Positions 31,260 through 43,080 of a DNA stretch of 64,000 nt are shown piece after piece; positions within the stretch are counted from its first letter, which is position 1, and the number at the start of each line of letters is the position of its first letter. The notes below the pieces were generated by a model. That model ran no database searches. It was not told the origin of the DNA and saw only the letters and a list, made by a program, of their open reading frames with translations. A program made the position numbers and the translations under genes. The stretch is from Beaufortia kweichowensis (lineage: Eukaryota; Chordata; Actinopteri; Cypriniformes; Gastromyzontidae): NCBI GenBank assembly GCA_019155185.1, contig CM032813.1, positions 11,310,645-11,374,644 on the forward strand, in the 5' to 3' direction.

Positions 31260-32021
31260 CATTGTGGTTTAATAATTATTTGATCTAGAGTACCCTGCTT
31301 AAACCATCTTATTGGCTTCTTGTTATAAATTGTTTTTTTTGCTTTCTCATTTTCGAAGTGTCTGTTTGGTACTGAACTCTAGTGGGTTTCCCGAGTTATT
31401 GTGCTTCTGGATTCATGTCTTTTTCTTTTGGCAGGGCCTGGGCACCAGAGTGGAAGGCTAACTCACGATTGTGGTGGTGGTATTTCTCTCACTGTGTGAC
31501 ATACTAAGCACTTGTGAGTATGTGTGCTGTGGCTTGCTGTGATCTCTTGGATGTATGTGGATTTCACTAGAGTTTGATGCCAGTTTTGTATTGGTTGGTA
31601 AGCCCTAGACCCCTTGCCTCAGGTAATATCTGCAAATTCTGGCCCATTGCCATTCTTACATAATGTTTTAATAATTGTCTTTGGACGTATTTACTCTCTG
31701 AATGTTTACATGATCATTGTTTTTTATATATAATCTCATTCAGAGTAATGTCTCCTTCCTCTTTTTAAGATGTGACTGGTTGCTGTGTCGAGTTATGTAA
31801 AATCTTGTGTGTAATAAAGTATTTTTATATTATAAATTCAGTGTCTCTGAGCCCATTAGCATCACGAATCTGTGAATTGCCTTTGATGTGCTTTGAATCC
31901 TTGGGTGAAAGTCCCAAGGTGGCGTAGTCAGCTCTGTGTGGTTAGAATATAGTGTATTACGAATTGGGCGTTCTTTTGCCCTCATATGTACACATGTCTA
32001 GCGGCCCCCCGCGCCACGACA

Positions 32022-33744
32022 TATATATATAAGTCATGCTAAACATCTGACAAATCTAACTTTTATGGCCTAGCATCACTTTGTCATGTGTCATATCTGT
32101 GTTGTGCTTGATTAAAAATGGTATAATAAAACATAATAATAAATATAAATATTTATGCAATATTAAAACGACACAAAACAAAAGAAAATTTTAAATACAG
32201 CAGTGAAATATTTTGTCAAGATTTACTTGAAGTAAAGAAGGCAGCATAACATTTCTGTTACAAGTCAAGTGGCCGATTTGCTGTGTTTTAGCACCAAAGC
32301 CCAACAGTTTTGGCTTATTAGCACTCCAGGCTTTCACCCCGTAAGTGCACAGAATTATGGCACAGCTATGAGAGGAAGTGCTTGTGTCCAAATATCTGCG
32401 GAGACAGAGGAAGTCGGACTGCTGGACAGAGATTGCAAGTCCTCAAGTGAGGATTAAAGTGTTTGCCGTGCGAACTGGATTTGGAAAATGCCACAAGTAC
32501 TTTTTGTTGGTAAATGAAAAGTATAAAGTCAGAGAGACACTGGCGACGTTTTACCAAGATATGCTGGAGAAATGTCAACATGCAGCCATTCCATTACCTC
32601 TAACCCCCACGCCAATGTTTATAAAAAACAACACGCTGGACTGAAGGAAGTTTTAGAAAAGTGTGTGAAAACAGAGATTAAAACTTCTCATGTTCTTAAA
32701 TGAAAGTTAAATGAACTTAAGAGTAAAAATTACCATCTACTTTTGTTTTGTTGTATTCTACAATTAAATTATGTGATTCCACTTCATAACAACACATATG
32801 TACACAGTAGTGACATTATATAGATGTTTTCTTATGTATTTCTTATGTATACATTATTTCTAATGCATAGTATTAAGGAAATTGACACCTTGACTTTCAC
32901 GTTGGTTTCAATATAAACAAGATTTTGTGTAAATTTGTCAAAAGTGATAATGACCTAAACTACGATCAGCAGTGTGGATAGGATCTTTAAAATTCTTTTG
33001 AATGCTGGAGTTTCAATTCTTTTCTAATCTTTTGGCAAATTATATTCCTGACAAAATTCAGCCAGACAATAAAATCCTTTTTAAACCCAACTCACAGAAA
33101 TCCAGGTGTCAAAGAAAGGACAATTTCATGGTCAAACTGTCGGAAAATGTATCTTTGTAGCAACATCATCTACATACAGATGCTGATGGCCTGTTGAAAG
33201 TGAAAACCACAGTCGTCAGCAGAGCACAATTACACATCTCAGATCAACACACACACTAGATTGGAAGGTAAAACGCTCAATTAAGCATGCTATGGTAATG
33301 GTTGCTCTTGGAGGCTGTCAGGATGCTGGAGGTGTACATGTTTTGCGAGCAGACAGCTTGATGCAAGAGCATGTGTTATTCTGCTGAGACTGGGTTCTGT
33401 CATCTCACAAACGTGATGTCTGACACATATGAAACCTGAAAGGAAATAAGCTGTGTTTTTAAAGGAAGGCTGTCATATAAGAGGCTTCATTGCAACTTTT
33501 GCTAATTAATAATTTCCTGACCCAATGGATAATATCATGAAAATGACTGAAAAGTGACAATACTGAGAATTACGCATAAACATGCATTTTATTTGGGACA
33601 TGCATTACCGAAATATTGCATTTCAAATGTATTTCTACAATATGTGAATAATACAATGTAAAAGACTCTGGTTTCTGTTTGTTTTCAGGTAAAATATCTT
33701 AAAAATCCTAAAAAGAAGTTAAATTTCCCCCAAAATAATAAGAT
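32022..33744. other. Spacer, no gene seen
   Basis: Starts with a short (AT)n tract. Two overlapping frames of 62-88 codons at 32,269-32,644 have no domain that I recognise and no coding-like context. The remainder is AT-rich without repeat ends. Confidence 0.45.
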
Positions 33745-33832
33745 AAATTCAATTCAATTCAATTTTATTTGTATAGCGCTTTTCACAAAGGACATTGTAT
33801 CAAAGCAGCTTTACATGTAATAACAGATAGCA
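33745..33832 (-). mobile_element. LINE 3' tail with (ATTCAA)n, L2/Maui-like
   Basis: 'attcaattcaattcaatttt' followed by 'atttgtatagcgcttttcac' and 'atcaaagcagctttacatg' is the reversed 3' end of a widespread teleost L2-like LINE. The hexamer run is the element's 3' microsatellite tail. Only the tail-proximal about 90 bases remain, typical of a strongly 5'-truncated insertion. Confidence 0.6.
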
Positions 33833-34082
33833 GACAACATTTCTCATACAATTTTGTTTCTTGATAACTGTAGCTGGTATTAACAATGTTTTAGGACTGA
33901 AAACGTAAAAGCAAAATAACAATAAAATAAAGCATATGATTTTTTTATTGTTAATTAGCTATTTTTTTCATAGTTGTTTTATAATTCACCAGATGTTTAA
34001 CAGATTTAGGAGCATGAAATAGAAACTTTTGATAATACATGCATGTTTAATGTTCTTTAGAGAAAATGCCTCAGAATGCAAT

Positions 34083-34452
34083 TGTCACGGTTTCACAATG
34101 CACCTCTCGTTTGGACTGCGTTTCCCACGATCCTCTGCACCTCACCACCTGTTCACCATTTGTCATCATCATCAGCACTCAGCCCCGCAACCCGCTTCAC
34201 CTGTTTCCCTTTGATTATGGACCTTATTTAACGTGTGTCTTTTGTTCAGTTTGGTTGTCCGGTATTGTTGTTATTTTGTACGTGTTGGATTCTGTATGTG
34301 GTTTGTTAAAGGCAGCATTGCATGCTGTTATCTGCCTGTTCGCCTCCTCTGAAGTGAGGTCTGTTTCGATATCTGTATTCCCACTGATGAAGTTCAGTAA
34401 AAGATTCGAAACTAATCTTCTCGTGTTCTGCCTCGTCTGATGCACGGTAACA
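34083..34452 (+). mobile_element. Solo LTR, 370 bp, with GCAAT target duplication
   Basis: Begins TGTCACGGTT, ends CACGGTAACA, and is flanked by GCAAT at 34,078-34,082 and 34,453-34,457. It shares 'cagcactcagccccgcaacc', 'ggtattgttgttattt' and 'tgatgaagttcagtaaa' with the solo LTR at 13,174. Its 5' part shares 'cacctcaccacctgttcacc' with the LTRs of the pol-less element. It arose by recombination between two LTRs that removed the interior. An internal 124-codon frame is not a gene. Confidence 0.88.
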
Positions 34453-34457
34453 GCAAT

Positions 34458-35420
34458 CCACTAAACTTTAAACTAAACTTTTTTACTAAACGCAAACGTC
34501 TAAAACAACAAAAGCATATGATTATTATTAAAACAAGAAAGAAGCTTCACCCCTAAACCCAACCATCACAGAGATAAAAACACATTGCACTTAAAGAGAT
34601 AAATAGGACTGTAGAAATTCAAACTTTTTTATTGTAAGATATTTATTGCTATTCATAATAAATAATAATTAATAATAATTTATATCTAAAATATCAAAGG
34701 TTCACTTTCAAAAATAACTAAGGTAACTCTTTCTTTTTTTTCTCACCCAGTTGAGAAAAAATCATTTCTGCTCTCGAGGGCCATCTTGATGGAGCGTCTG
34801 AGTTTGACAGGAGCGCTCTTCAGAACAAATTACTCATAATGTGTGTGCATTTTTTTCTCAAACTAATCACTGACTTCATGGCCACATATAACCCCAAATC
34901 AGTCCAGATCGTATTACAGCCACGCCTGACAGCCTCTATCTCACAACTCATTACGGTCTATTCACGCTGTCTGGTATTCAATGTGAAAGCTTTATTTTAA
35001 TTCACAATGATTCTGTTTCACAGGTTGAGATGAAAGAGCTTGGTGCTTTTGACTGTGGCCGTGGTAACGTGCAGTGCTTGTTTGGTGTTCAGGGCTGCGT
35101 GGCTGTCAGTGTGTACGACCGGTGACATCCCACTGTTCTCTGCGTTTGACTGACAGCTCAGGCAGTCGGCACAAGCAGGAAATCAATAATGCTGGACCCT
35201 CTAGACCCCACTGCTGGACACTCTGCCAATCACCAGCCAGATGACGTGGGACTATAGCGCCTTATGTACAAAAACAGACCTAAAGAGCGGAGCAGGATGA
35301 AAAAAGATACATATACCCTTTTCTCTTAAATAATTTTTTATACTGCCCAGTCTAACTCATCCATTAAAAATGTGTAAGGAAATTCATACACAGGCAACGT
35401 AGGCATACTTTTAAGCATTT
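34458..35420. other. Spacer, no gene seen
   Basis: AT-rich at both ends; 34,870-35,240 is more complex and GC-richer, without ORF or repeat signature. Confidence 0.45.
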
Positions 35421-35584
35421 AAAAGGAATATTTAACCCAAAATTCATATTCTTTCATCATTTATTTACCTTTCCAAACCTGTATGACTTTTTTTCTTCTT
35501 CAGAAGATATTTTGGTACTGGTACAGGTACAGGTTTTGACATGAATGAATGATGACAGAACTTTTTGAGTGAACTATCCCTTTA
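35421..35584. repeat. MITE with GGGATAGTTCAC-type ends
   Basis: Left end 'aaaggaatatttaacccaaa' pairs imperfectly with right end 'ttgagtgaactatcccttta'. Between them are 'tctttcatcatttatttacc' and 'ccaaacctgtatgac'. This is the layout of a very common teleost foldback element. The duplication is eroded. Confidence 0.6.
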
Positions 35585-38500
35585 CATTTTAGACTTTAAA
35601 AAAACAATTCAGAGAAATATTGCTTTAAAACTTAAAGAGATTTAAGTAAATTGTTGTTACAGTCAAGTATGATGCACAGTTACTGCCGAAGTTAGGTACT
35701 GTACAGAACGGTGTTTACAGTAGCATGACACTTACTGTTTATTATTTTGACCCCACCGGCAGTCTTTGCCATTTAAAACACACTTGAACACTTCTAAACA
35801 TGTCTACCAAACATGTGCCTTACATCAGCCAAGAAGGGAAAGATAGGAAACAAACGGTTCACAGCATTTCATGCAGAATTAAATGCATGTGAATGCTGAG
35901 ATGGTGGCAGTTGGTATGAGACTTTAAAAGCAGTTGCCAATAGATGGAACAAATCAGCGTCACACCCGCACAAAAAATGCACGATGCTCCTGCATCAATT
36001 TATAGCCAGCAAAAGACATCTCCACTTTTTCTTTCTGTTCCCCTCTCTCCTTTCTCTGTACTTTCATCTGTAGATGAATATGTTATTCTGCCCTTCTGCT
36101 GTCAGTGTATTTTGGGGGTGTATCTTTGCGAAATGGAATGGAAAAGTGTCTTATAGTCTTGTTTCTGTGCATCCCCCCCGCAGATTAGGACAGCCCAAAC
36201 AGGATATGAAATGCTGCTGGAGACTTCTGCCAGAGGTCATTGCTTTGCGTGTTTTAATATCTTCTGCCTGTGGGCCAATCACCTGGGTGTTAGGTGAGCA
36301 GTGCACATCAAGTAGAGGTTGAACATTGCAAGGGCATCGAACAGAGATCACAAGGTGCTGATCCGCAATTTTCACAGCGCCGAACAGCGGGCCGCCCTCA
36401 TTGTGTTTCAATCAAAGGTGATTCGATGGGGCTTTTTCCTTCTCTGTAAAGCCATCTGTCAGCGATGTTGCCACTGTTTCGCTATTTTAGGTCTATCAGG
36501 TGTGCAAAAAAAACTGTATGGGACATCAAACTGATACCAATTCACATAGATCCAGAAGCCTACATGTTCATCAAACTGATCTGTAGGCAGTTTGCTTCTT
36601 TTCCATGCAGTCATGCATTTCATTGAAAATGATAATTATGCCAAGCACTGTTGATCAGTGCTGAGGAAGAATGGGCCAGCTACAAGTAATTATAATTGTG
36701 ATAATAATTAGGATCATAATGTAATTATGGTGGTAGAAATGAGATGAGTGTTGTGTTGACAACTAGTGATTACTGTAGTAGCTGTAATCATACTATTGTT
36801 GGATACACAATATTAACGTTTTCAGTGAATCAGTTTGTATGTTTAACTAATTTGACGAATGGATAAAAGTAAAACCGGTGTGGCTTTCTTGATGGAGTGA
36901 CAAAACACATTAAATCAAATTTGTTCCTATTTACTGTTTATACACATTTCTATTTGTATTGTGAATGGTGCATCTGTGCACATCTTCATCAGAATAAAAT
37001 ACCTTGCTCCACCCGAGGAGATCTTTAATAATTGGACAATAAATGTGTGGAATGCAAAACTTTTCTCTAATGAATAATGATGCTTTTTGGCAGCAGAATG
37101 GTAGTTATAGCAACTCAAGCCCTGACTCTTTGCTTCCACCTGTGAAGCTTTTTGTTTTATCAAGCCCTTTTTAAACCCCCCCCCACATAGATACACTATC
37201 ACAATCCAGTCAGATTCAAAACATTTTTTCTTGCTGAATACCCAGATCTTTGTCACTCAGCAACACAAGCAACTCGCTCAAGAGGAAAATATTAAGAAAA
37301 CCATTCAAACTCATCTCATTTGAAAAAATTGGTGGTATTTGGTTAAAAAAATGCTGTCTGCGTGGTTGGTTTATTGTGGCTTGTTGGGTAAATCAGCAGT
37401 GAATGTAGGACTTTAAAATTATCAGCAAAACAATGATAAGGTAAATAATTATGCAGAAAGAAGCACATACTGCCTGTTTCACGCGAGAAATTATGCAAGG
37501 GCCAAAAAACAAATGCTGAACACATCTGTTCTCTATACCGCAGTTTTCTGTCCTGCAGGTCGGTTTTAAGAGCAGGTCTGTGAAAAGTCCATCAGACTCC
37601 TGTGATCCCCCACAGTTTACCGGTGCCGTATAGAGTCACTCCAGCACTGCAATCAAGACGTCTGAATCAGCTCTTTAAAATGCAGAAAGTGCACTCAGCT
37701 ACACAGGACATGATATATGTCCGGTTACAGTGCGCTTCTCAATCATTTGATCATTATTAAAAAGTATTAGAGCTCATTGCATGCAGACTGTTTAGATAGA
37801 AGATAATGCCAAAACATTAATTTCAGCAGGCAGAGTTTAATAAAAAGTTAAACTAATTTACACAGAAAGCAGACCTAATAGTTACTTAGTATACATTTTC
37901 AGCTCTGTTTCAGCAAAATTAGATTTTGTTTAATGTAGATTATAAATTATTTGTGAATGCGACACTTTTTGTGTGTAGAAATACAGCATCATTTATGAGT
38001 TTATATACTGGAAGCACAGAGAATAGTATGAAAACACACAATACTTTTAATTCAAACCATGATAAAATGCTTAGACGTGTGGTTTTGTTTGATTGAAGTG
38101 AATGTGATTTTTTAATCAAACCTGGTAGTGATGAATTTAAAGCAACATATGAAACAAAAGGTAAAAATAAATATCTGTAGAGCGAGAACTGTAGTAATGC
38201 TAACTGTGAGTAAATTGACAATCAGAACACATCAACAGACTTTTGTCATTTGAGGCAATAGAATCTGTTGCTTTATTGCATTGCTTAACCTACATGAGAA
38301 ACAATTCCTACAGTAGCTGTTTTCTTATGCTTTTGAAAGGAAGATTTCTATGACTATTACATATTTGGCTAAGTAGCCAGGGACTCTGAGTGCCAAGGCC
38401 TTCCAAAGCCTCAGGCTACACAGAATAAACAGAACACTAAGGATCTCATGCATACAGTGCAAGCAGATCACTGAGACCTCAGACTCTTCAATGTACTGTG

Positions 38501-39801
38501 CATGCTGATCAGTATACATGTTATGCAAATATGTGACTATGGACCAGAAAACTAGCACTGGTACATTTGTAGCAATAGCCAACAATACATTGTATGGGTC
38601 AAAATGATAGATATTTGTTTTATGCCAAAAATCATTAGGATATTATGTAAATATCACGTTCCATGGAGATATATAAATATATCGTAAATATATCAAAACT
38701 GGAAACTGTTGTTTTTAAGGTACAAGACAGATTTATACCACTTTTATGTCTTGTATATCAGTTCATGAAATAATGGGTTAAGAAGTGTAATATACAAAAC
38801 ATTGTTATATACTTTATATGGTCACAGTTCCTACCTGCAAAGTTATATATACATTTCCTGTATTTTTACAGCAATTTACTAGCAACCACAACTGCCAGAA
38901 AAAACAACTTATATTTTTTATGGTGTGCTCAAGGGGCTTGACAGTGCATGATCCAACCCTGGCTTTTGCAAGTCACGGTCTGGTTTTAAAACTCGTTTGG
39001 TGATTCATCTGGACAGATGCAGTGTCAGTTTAGTGAAAAAGTAGCGTTAATGATCCATTGTTAATGTCTGACAGCACTGATGTCTATCTAATAAAACAAG
39101 TACTACATTGTGGGTATTATTATGAGTTGAGAATAACATTAAAACGAAGAAGACAGGATATGGACTGATTATGTGTTATTATATTATATAGTTATGTGCA
39201 GATGCATACAGTAGCTGAGCCTGTTTATAGCACAAAAAACTGAATCATTTAGACACAAGTAAAGGTGTTTCATTTATCTTGTCTGGCATAAACTTTAACT
39301 GAACTTGGCAAACTGCAATAGATAAAAACACAAGAGAAAGCAAAGCTGAATGCTGTATGGCATGATGACTCTATTGCAGGAGACAAAATAATGCAGGGAA
39401 CCTAGAGGTGTAATGAAAGATGAATGTATTCATATAGTGTGTACAAAAATAACAAATACTCAGATGTTACTGTACAGAGGTACAGTAAATCACAACGAAT
39501 ATTACATTTTACAAAACCTGCTCCAATGTCATAAGGATATAGACTAAGTTGATGCTTTGCAACCTGCTATCTAAAAGATTGGGGGCAGTTTAAGCAGCTC
39601 GGAAAGCAGGTGAGAATTATTCATACTGCAGTGTTGACTGTTATTTACAGTATAGCAGATAGCTTTAGTGTTTTCACAGTAGAAAGTCTGGTGCTAACCA
39701 GAGTCTGCATGGCATTTTACTTCATTTGGTATGTGTGAAAAGTTTCAGTTAGTTTTAAACCTGATAACTGTTGCAACAGAAATTGAGTATACACATGAAA
39801 A
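35585..39801. other. Spacer, no gene seen
   Basis: AT-rich; frames up to 109 codons show no domain. 36,170-36,500 is less AT-biased but contains no recognisable exon or repeat. No RNA gene identified. Confidence 0.5.
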
Positions 39802-40162
39802 CGTACTTGGTTACTCACGTAACCTCAGTTCCCTGAGATACGGAACGAGTACTGCGTCGAAGAAAAGCTCCTTTTTCTCCGAGAACTTTTTAATCACGCA
39901 GTTTACTGCATCGCCATTGACTGCTCGGCGCTTACTGCACGCCAATGGCTTGGCAATGGTGCTGCGTAAACCTATGGCGAAGCAGTATGCTAATTATGCC
40001 AGAAACCGTCAGAGTGGGCGGGCCATCTTCCATCTTTCGCCATAGGAATTCAGGTCTATCTGACTGAAGCGACGACCTAGTTGGCAGCACCCTAGCACGG
40101 CTAGCAATGCAGTACTCGTTCCGTATCTCAGGGAACCGAGGTTACGTGAGTAACCGAGTACG
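39802..40162 (-). repeat. Foldback terminus of DIRS copy B
   Basis: The arm at 39,802-39,860 (cgtacttggttactcacgta at the edge) is the inverted complement of the arm at 40,104-40,162 (ending gaggttacgtgagtaaccgagtacg), with about 245 bases between. Just inside, 40,163-40,215 carries ttccctttcgatacttcac and cgaagacgctatgggg, the complement of the family's 5' end. The same layout ends copy A. Confidence 0.82.
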
Positions 40163-40395
40163 TTCCCTTTCGATACTTCACTCATACTGCGTCGAAGACG
40201 CTATGGGGAACCAGTACAATCCCGCCGTGCTTGGTGGGGCAACGACACTATCCTAGCTTAGCACCTAGAGGCTAATGCCCAAAAATAGAATGTTCACCCC
40301 TGGGGTCGGTGTAGCCTTGGAGCTCGAGAGAGGTCCAAGAGCGCATCGAATAACGCACTGGAACAGTCCATGTACAAAACGGAGAGGATCCTGGT

Positions 40396-40740
40396 CTATA
40401 AAGCCGGAACCTCCAGATTATAAAATCTGGTAAATGTGGACGGAGAGGCCCAGCCTGCTGCCGCGCAAATATCCGTCATGGACACTCCGCCAGCCCACGC
40501 CCAAGACGAGGCTATGCCTCTAGTCGAATGGGCTCTTACTTCCATGGGACTTGGGAGGCCCGAGGATGAGTATGCTAGCGAGATAGCTTCGACTATCCAC
40601 TTGGACAGTCTTTGCTTAGTGACCGGATGCCCCTTGGTGCGGCCACCAAAGCAAACGAAGAGCTGTTCTGACTGTCTGAACGAGGCGGAACGATCTATGT
40701 AGCACCTCAATGCTCTGACAGGGCAGAGAAGGTTAATGCC
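40396..40740 (-). pseudogene. DIRS tyrosine recombinase C-terminus (copy B)
   Basis: The minus-strand frame contains FVCFGGRTKGHPVTKQRLSK, VRAHSTRGIASSWAW, and DICAAAGWASPSTF ahead of TRFYNLEVPAL, then a stop. It holds the H-x-x-R box (HSTR) and the catalytic tyrosine (FYNL) of DIRS-type recombinases, which splice circular cDNA into the genome. Unlike copy A, the histidine is intact. The N-terminal half with the first catalytic arginine is missing, so it is not a functional enzyme alone. Confidence 0.82.
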
Positions 40741-40827
40741 CTGGTCTTGCTCTGAGGGAGGAAGAGCCAGGAGAGTAATGACCTGGGATCAGTGGCCGAA
40801 AGCGGGTCTGCCGTTGCACAGTGCTCC

Positions 40828-42096
40828 TCAACCTGAGTTGGAGGCATCTGTCGAGACCACCTTCCGTCTGTGCACTAAGGCCAGGGGAACGCCCTGTTCC
40901 ATCCAATGCTTGTCTGTCCAGGGGGCGAGGGCTGTTGTACAGGATCGGTCCTCCCTGACTCGGAAACGTCCCTGACACCATGCTTCGAATGGAATCCTTT
41001 GTTTCAGCCAGAACTGAAGGGGCCGCATAAGTAGCAGGCCCAGCTGCAGAACTGCAGATGCTGAGGCCATCAGGCCCAGCATCCTCTGGAAGGTTTTGAG
41101 GGGGCGGGAGGCCCTTACTGTGAATGACGCTGCGAGTCGCCGAATGACCAGTGCTCTGTCTGGTGAGACCACCGCTCTCATGCGTGTGGAATCCAGGACT
41201 ATACCCAGGAACGATATTCGTTGGCTGGGAGACAGCACGCTCTTGGCTAAGTTGACCCGAAGTCCTAGGCACTGTAAGTGGTTGAGGATGAGGGATCTGT
41301 GATGTACCATCTCGTCCTCCGATTGCGCTAGGATGAGCCAGTCGTCGAGGTAATTCAAGATGCGGATTCCCATCTGTCTCAGAGGGGAAAGAGCCGCGTC
41401 CATGCACTTCGTAAAAGTGCGAGGAGCCAGGGACAGCCCGAAAGGAAGGACCGTGAATTGATATGCCACACCCTCGAAGACGAATCTCAAGAATTGCATG
41501 TGGTGGGGGGCAATCTGAATATGAAAGTAAGCTTCTTTCAGATCCAGAGAACAGAACCAATCCCCTGGGCGAACCTGTGAGAGGATCTGTTTCGTAGTCA
41601 CCATCCTGAACGGACGTCTCATGAGGGCCCGGTTCAGGCGTCTGAGATCGAGGATGGGTCCTAGCCCTCCCTCTTTCTTGGGGATGAGGAAGTAACGACT
41701 GTAGAGACCCGATTCGCTTTGTGCCGGGGGAACCGTTTCTGTGGCTCCTTTTGCCAGCAGGTTCTTCACCTCGGAACACAGAACCTGTGCGTCCGTGCTT
41801 CGAAACAAGGTGGGTATCACTCCACTGAAATGTGGAGGACGCCGAGCGAACTGAAGGGTGTAGCCTCGATTTACTATCCCCAAGACACAGTCTGACACTC
41901 CGGGGATGGCCTGCCAGGCCCTGGCCCGTGTGACGAGGGGGTAAATAGGGACGAACGGCTGATCGCCCATGGAGGGATTGCTGCTCGGAGTTATAGGAAG
42001 AAGAAATTTGCTCTGTTTGTGATCTTTTGTGGCCATAAAAATGGCTGTTTGTGCGGGCGCTTTCTGAGAGGGCCCTGGACACTGAACTGTTTTCAC
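40828..42096 (-). CDS. DIRS reverse transcriptase, truncated before RNase H
   Basis: A 422-codon open frame. Motifs in order: GGLGPILDLRRLNRALMRRP (about residues 143-162), SLDLKEAYFHIQI, VLPFGLSLAPRTFTKCMDAA, LNYLDDWLILAQSED with the intact YLDD catalytic box, LGLRVNLAKSVLSPSQRISF, and LLLMRPLQFWLKQR. It ends in VVSTDASNSG, the first strand of RNase H, where a deletion joins it to recombinase sequence. The N-terminus (MKTVQCPGPSQKAPAQ) corresponds to the gag/RT linker; the start is nominal. The RT core looks intact, but without RNase H and recombinase the element cannot complete its cycle alone. Confidence 0.85.
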   Translation of the reverse strand: MKTVQCPGPSQKAPAQTAIFMATKDHKQSKFLLPITPSSNPSMGDQPFVPIYPLVTRARAWQAIPGVSDCVLGIVNRGYTLQFARRPPHFSGVIPTLFRSTDAQVLCSEVKNLLAKGATETVPPAQSESGLYSRYFLIPKKEGGLGPILDLRRLNRALMRRPFRMVTTKQILSQVRPGDWFCSLDLKEAYFHIQIAPHHMQFLRFVFEGVAYQFTVLPFGLSLAPRTFTKCMDAALSPLRQMGIRILNYLDDWLILAQSEDEMVHHRSLILNHLQCLGLRVNLAKSVLSPSQRISFLGIVLDSTRMRAVVSPDRALVIRRLAASFTVRASRPLKTFQRMLGLMASASAVLQLGLLLMRPLQFWLKQRIPFEAWCQGRFRVREDRSCTTALAPWTDKHWMEQGVPLALVHRRKVVSTDASNSG

Positions 42097-42214
42097 AAAC
42101 TCGACGGCCTTGGCACCCGGAACAGAGCGGGGTGAGCAAGGATCTAGCTGTGGCAGCTTGGAGGGAGGTCCGGTCTTGGCGGGACCTGGTCCCCTCCTCT
42201 TCCCGTCTTGAGGC

Positions 42215-42800
42215 TCAGGAGGACGCTGGAGGCGCTGGGTCCAGCGATATCCTAGGCCGGGGTCCCTGGCGCTTGGGAAAGGGGTAGCGTCTGGCTGAGC
42301 GGGAACGGTGGCGAGGCTCAGGCTTTTGCTCCGTGGCGCTACGAGGCTCAGGAGGAGTTGGCGCCGTCTTGGGGCGACTCGGGGCGGCCGCAGAGCTGGA
42401 GCGCTTGGGTAGGAAGTGCTTCATGGACTGCGAAGATTTCTGCGCAGACGTGAAAGCGCTCCGCAAACCCTTCTACCGCAGGACCGAAGAGGCCAGAGGG
42501 AGAAACTGGAGAGTCGAGGAAATGGACCCAGGCGGGGGCGGGGTCCTGAATCGAGCCCGACAGCTCCTCACCCTCTGAAGCAGCCGAAGACATGTTGTCC
42601 TCCACGACGTCACACTCGCTTTCTCCGAAGCAGACCATATCGCTCGCAGCAGAGGGACGCTGGACTGGGTGTGTGAAGAGGACTGGAGAGGCTTCTCTTT
42701 GTGGAGCGAGTACGGCACGCGGGGGCTCAGCCGGTGTGAGCGTACTCTCTCCCAAGCGCCGCGATCCTCTGCCCCGCTGCCTCTTCCTCACAGGTTCCTG
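42215..42800 (-). pseudogene. DIRS gag-like remnant (copy B)
   Basis: One minus-strand frame encodes SDMVCFGESECDVVEDNM, then SPVSPSGLFGPAVEGFAERF. After a frame change near 42,440 a second encodes SAQKSSQSMKHFLPKRSSSA and HRSRSARRYPFPKRQGPRP. These correspond to the C-terminal third of the DIRS gag-like protein (APLSPGDLFGDAV in copy C), with the central region deleted. The basic Arg/Lys/Ser-rich end probably binds nucleic acid, by analogy. Confidence 0.6.
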
Positions 42801-43080
42801 TGCGGAAGGAAGCGGGAGGGCGCGAGCAAGCGCAGAGAAGCGAGACTCATGTCCTCACAATGAGGACAATCCGTCTCTTTGAGCGTCGCTTCGGCATTGG
42901 TGGCGGCCAAGCAAGAAACGCACTCGCTGTGCCTGTCTGCGGCGTCAGAGAGCGTTCTAGAAGCAGTATGGGAACGCCTCTGAAGCACGTGTATCAACGC
43001 TGTCGAATGACAAACCACAACGTCACAGGCTGGGTTACATCAGGGCCAGCAGGTATAACAGGAAGACAGTGGGTCACGTG

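Larger units (their letters stand above)
26613..32021 (+). other. Unclassified LTR-like block hosting the pol-less element
   Basis: Outside the nested element the two halves (26,613-27,387 and 31,265-32,021) form about 1.53 kb starting TGTAGTAGG and ending CACGACA. It is flanked on both sides by AT dinucleotide repeats that could hide a TATAT duplication. It has tataaaagg at about 26,682 and aataaa near 31,811, so it could be a large solo LTR or another transcription-unit-bearing repeat. There is no open frame of note. The boundaries are guesses. Confidence 0.3.
39802..43080 (-). mobile_element. DIRS retrotransposon copy B (internally deleted)
   Basis: Minus-strand order is gag remnant (42,215-42,800), RT (40,828-42,096), recombinase C-terminus (40,396-40,740), then the complementary region and a 360-bp foldback end at 39,802-40,162. 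RT ends abruptly where RNase H should begin and joins recombinase sequence, so RNase H and the recombinase N-terminus are deleted. The 5' end near 43,080 is ill-defined because the expected ttccctttc terminus was not found. No target duplication, as expected for recombinase-mediated insertion. Confidence 0.85.

Noticed and set aside
32269..32644. Overlapping 62- and 88-codon plus-strand frames
   Set aside because: Considered as exons of a host gene, but there are no convincing splice sites, domain or codon pattern.
40733..42139. 468-codon minus-strand frame overlapping the DIRS RT
   Set aside because: The RT motifs are in the other minus-strand frame (40,828-42,096); this one lacks any recognisable motif and is a shadow of it.
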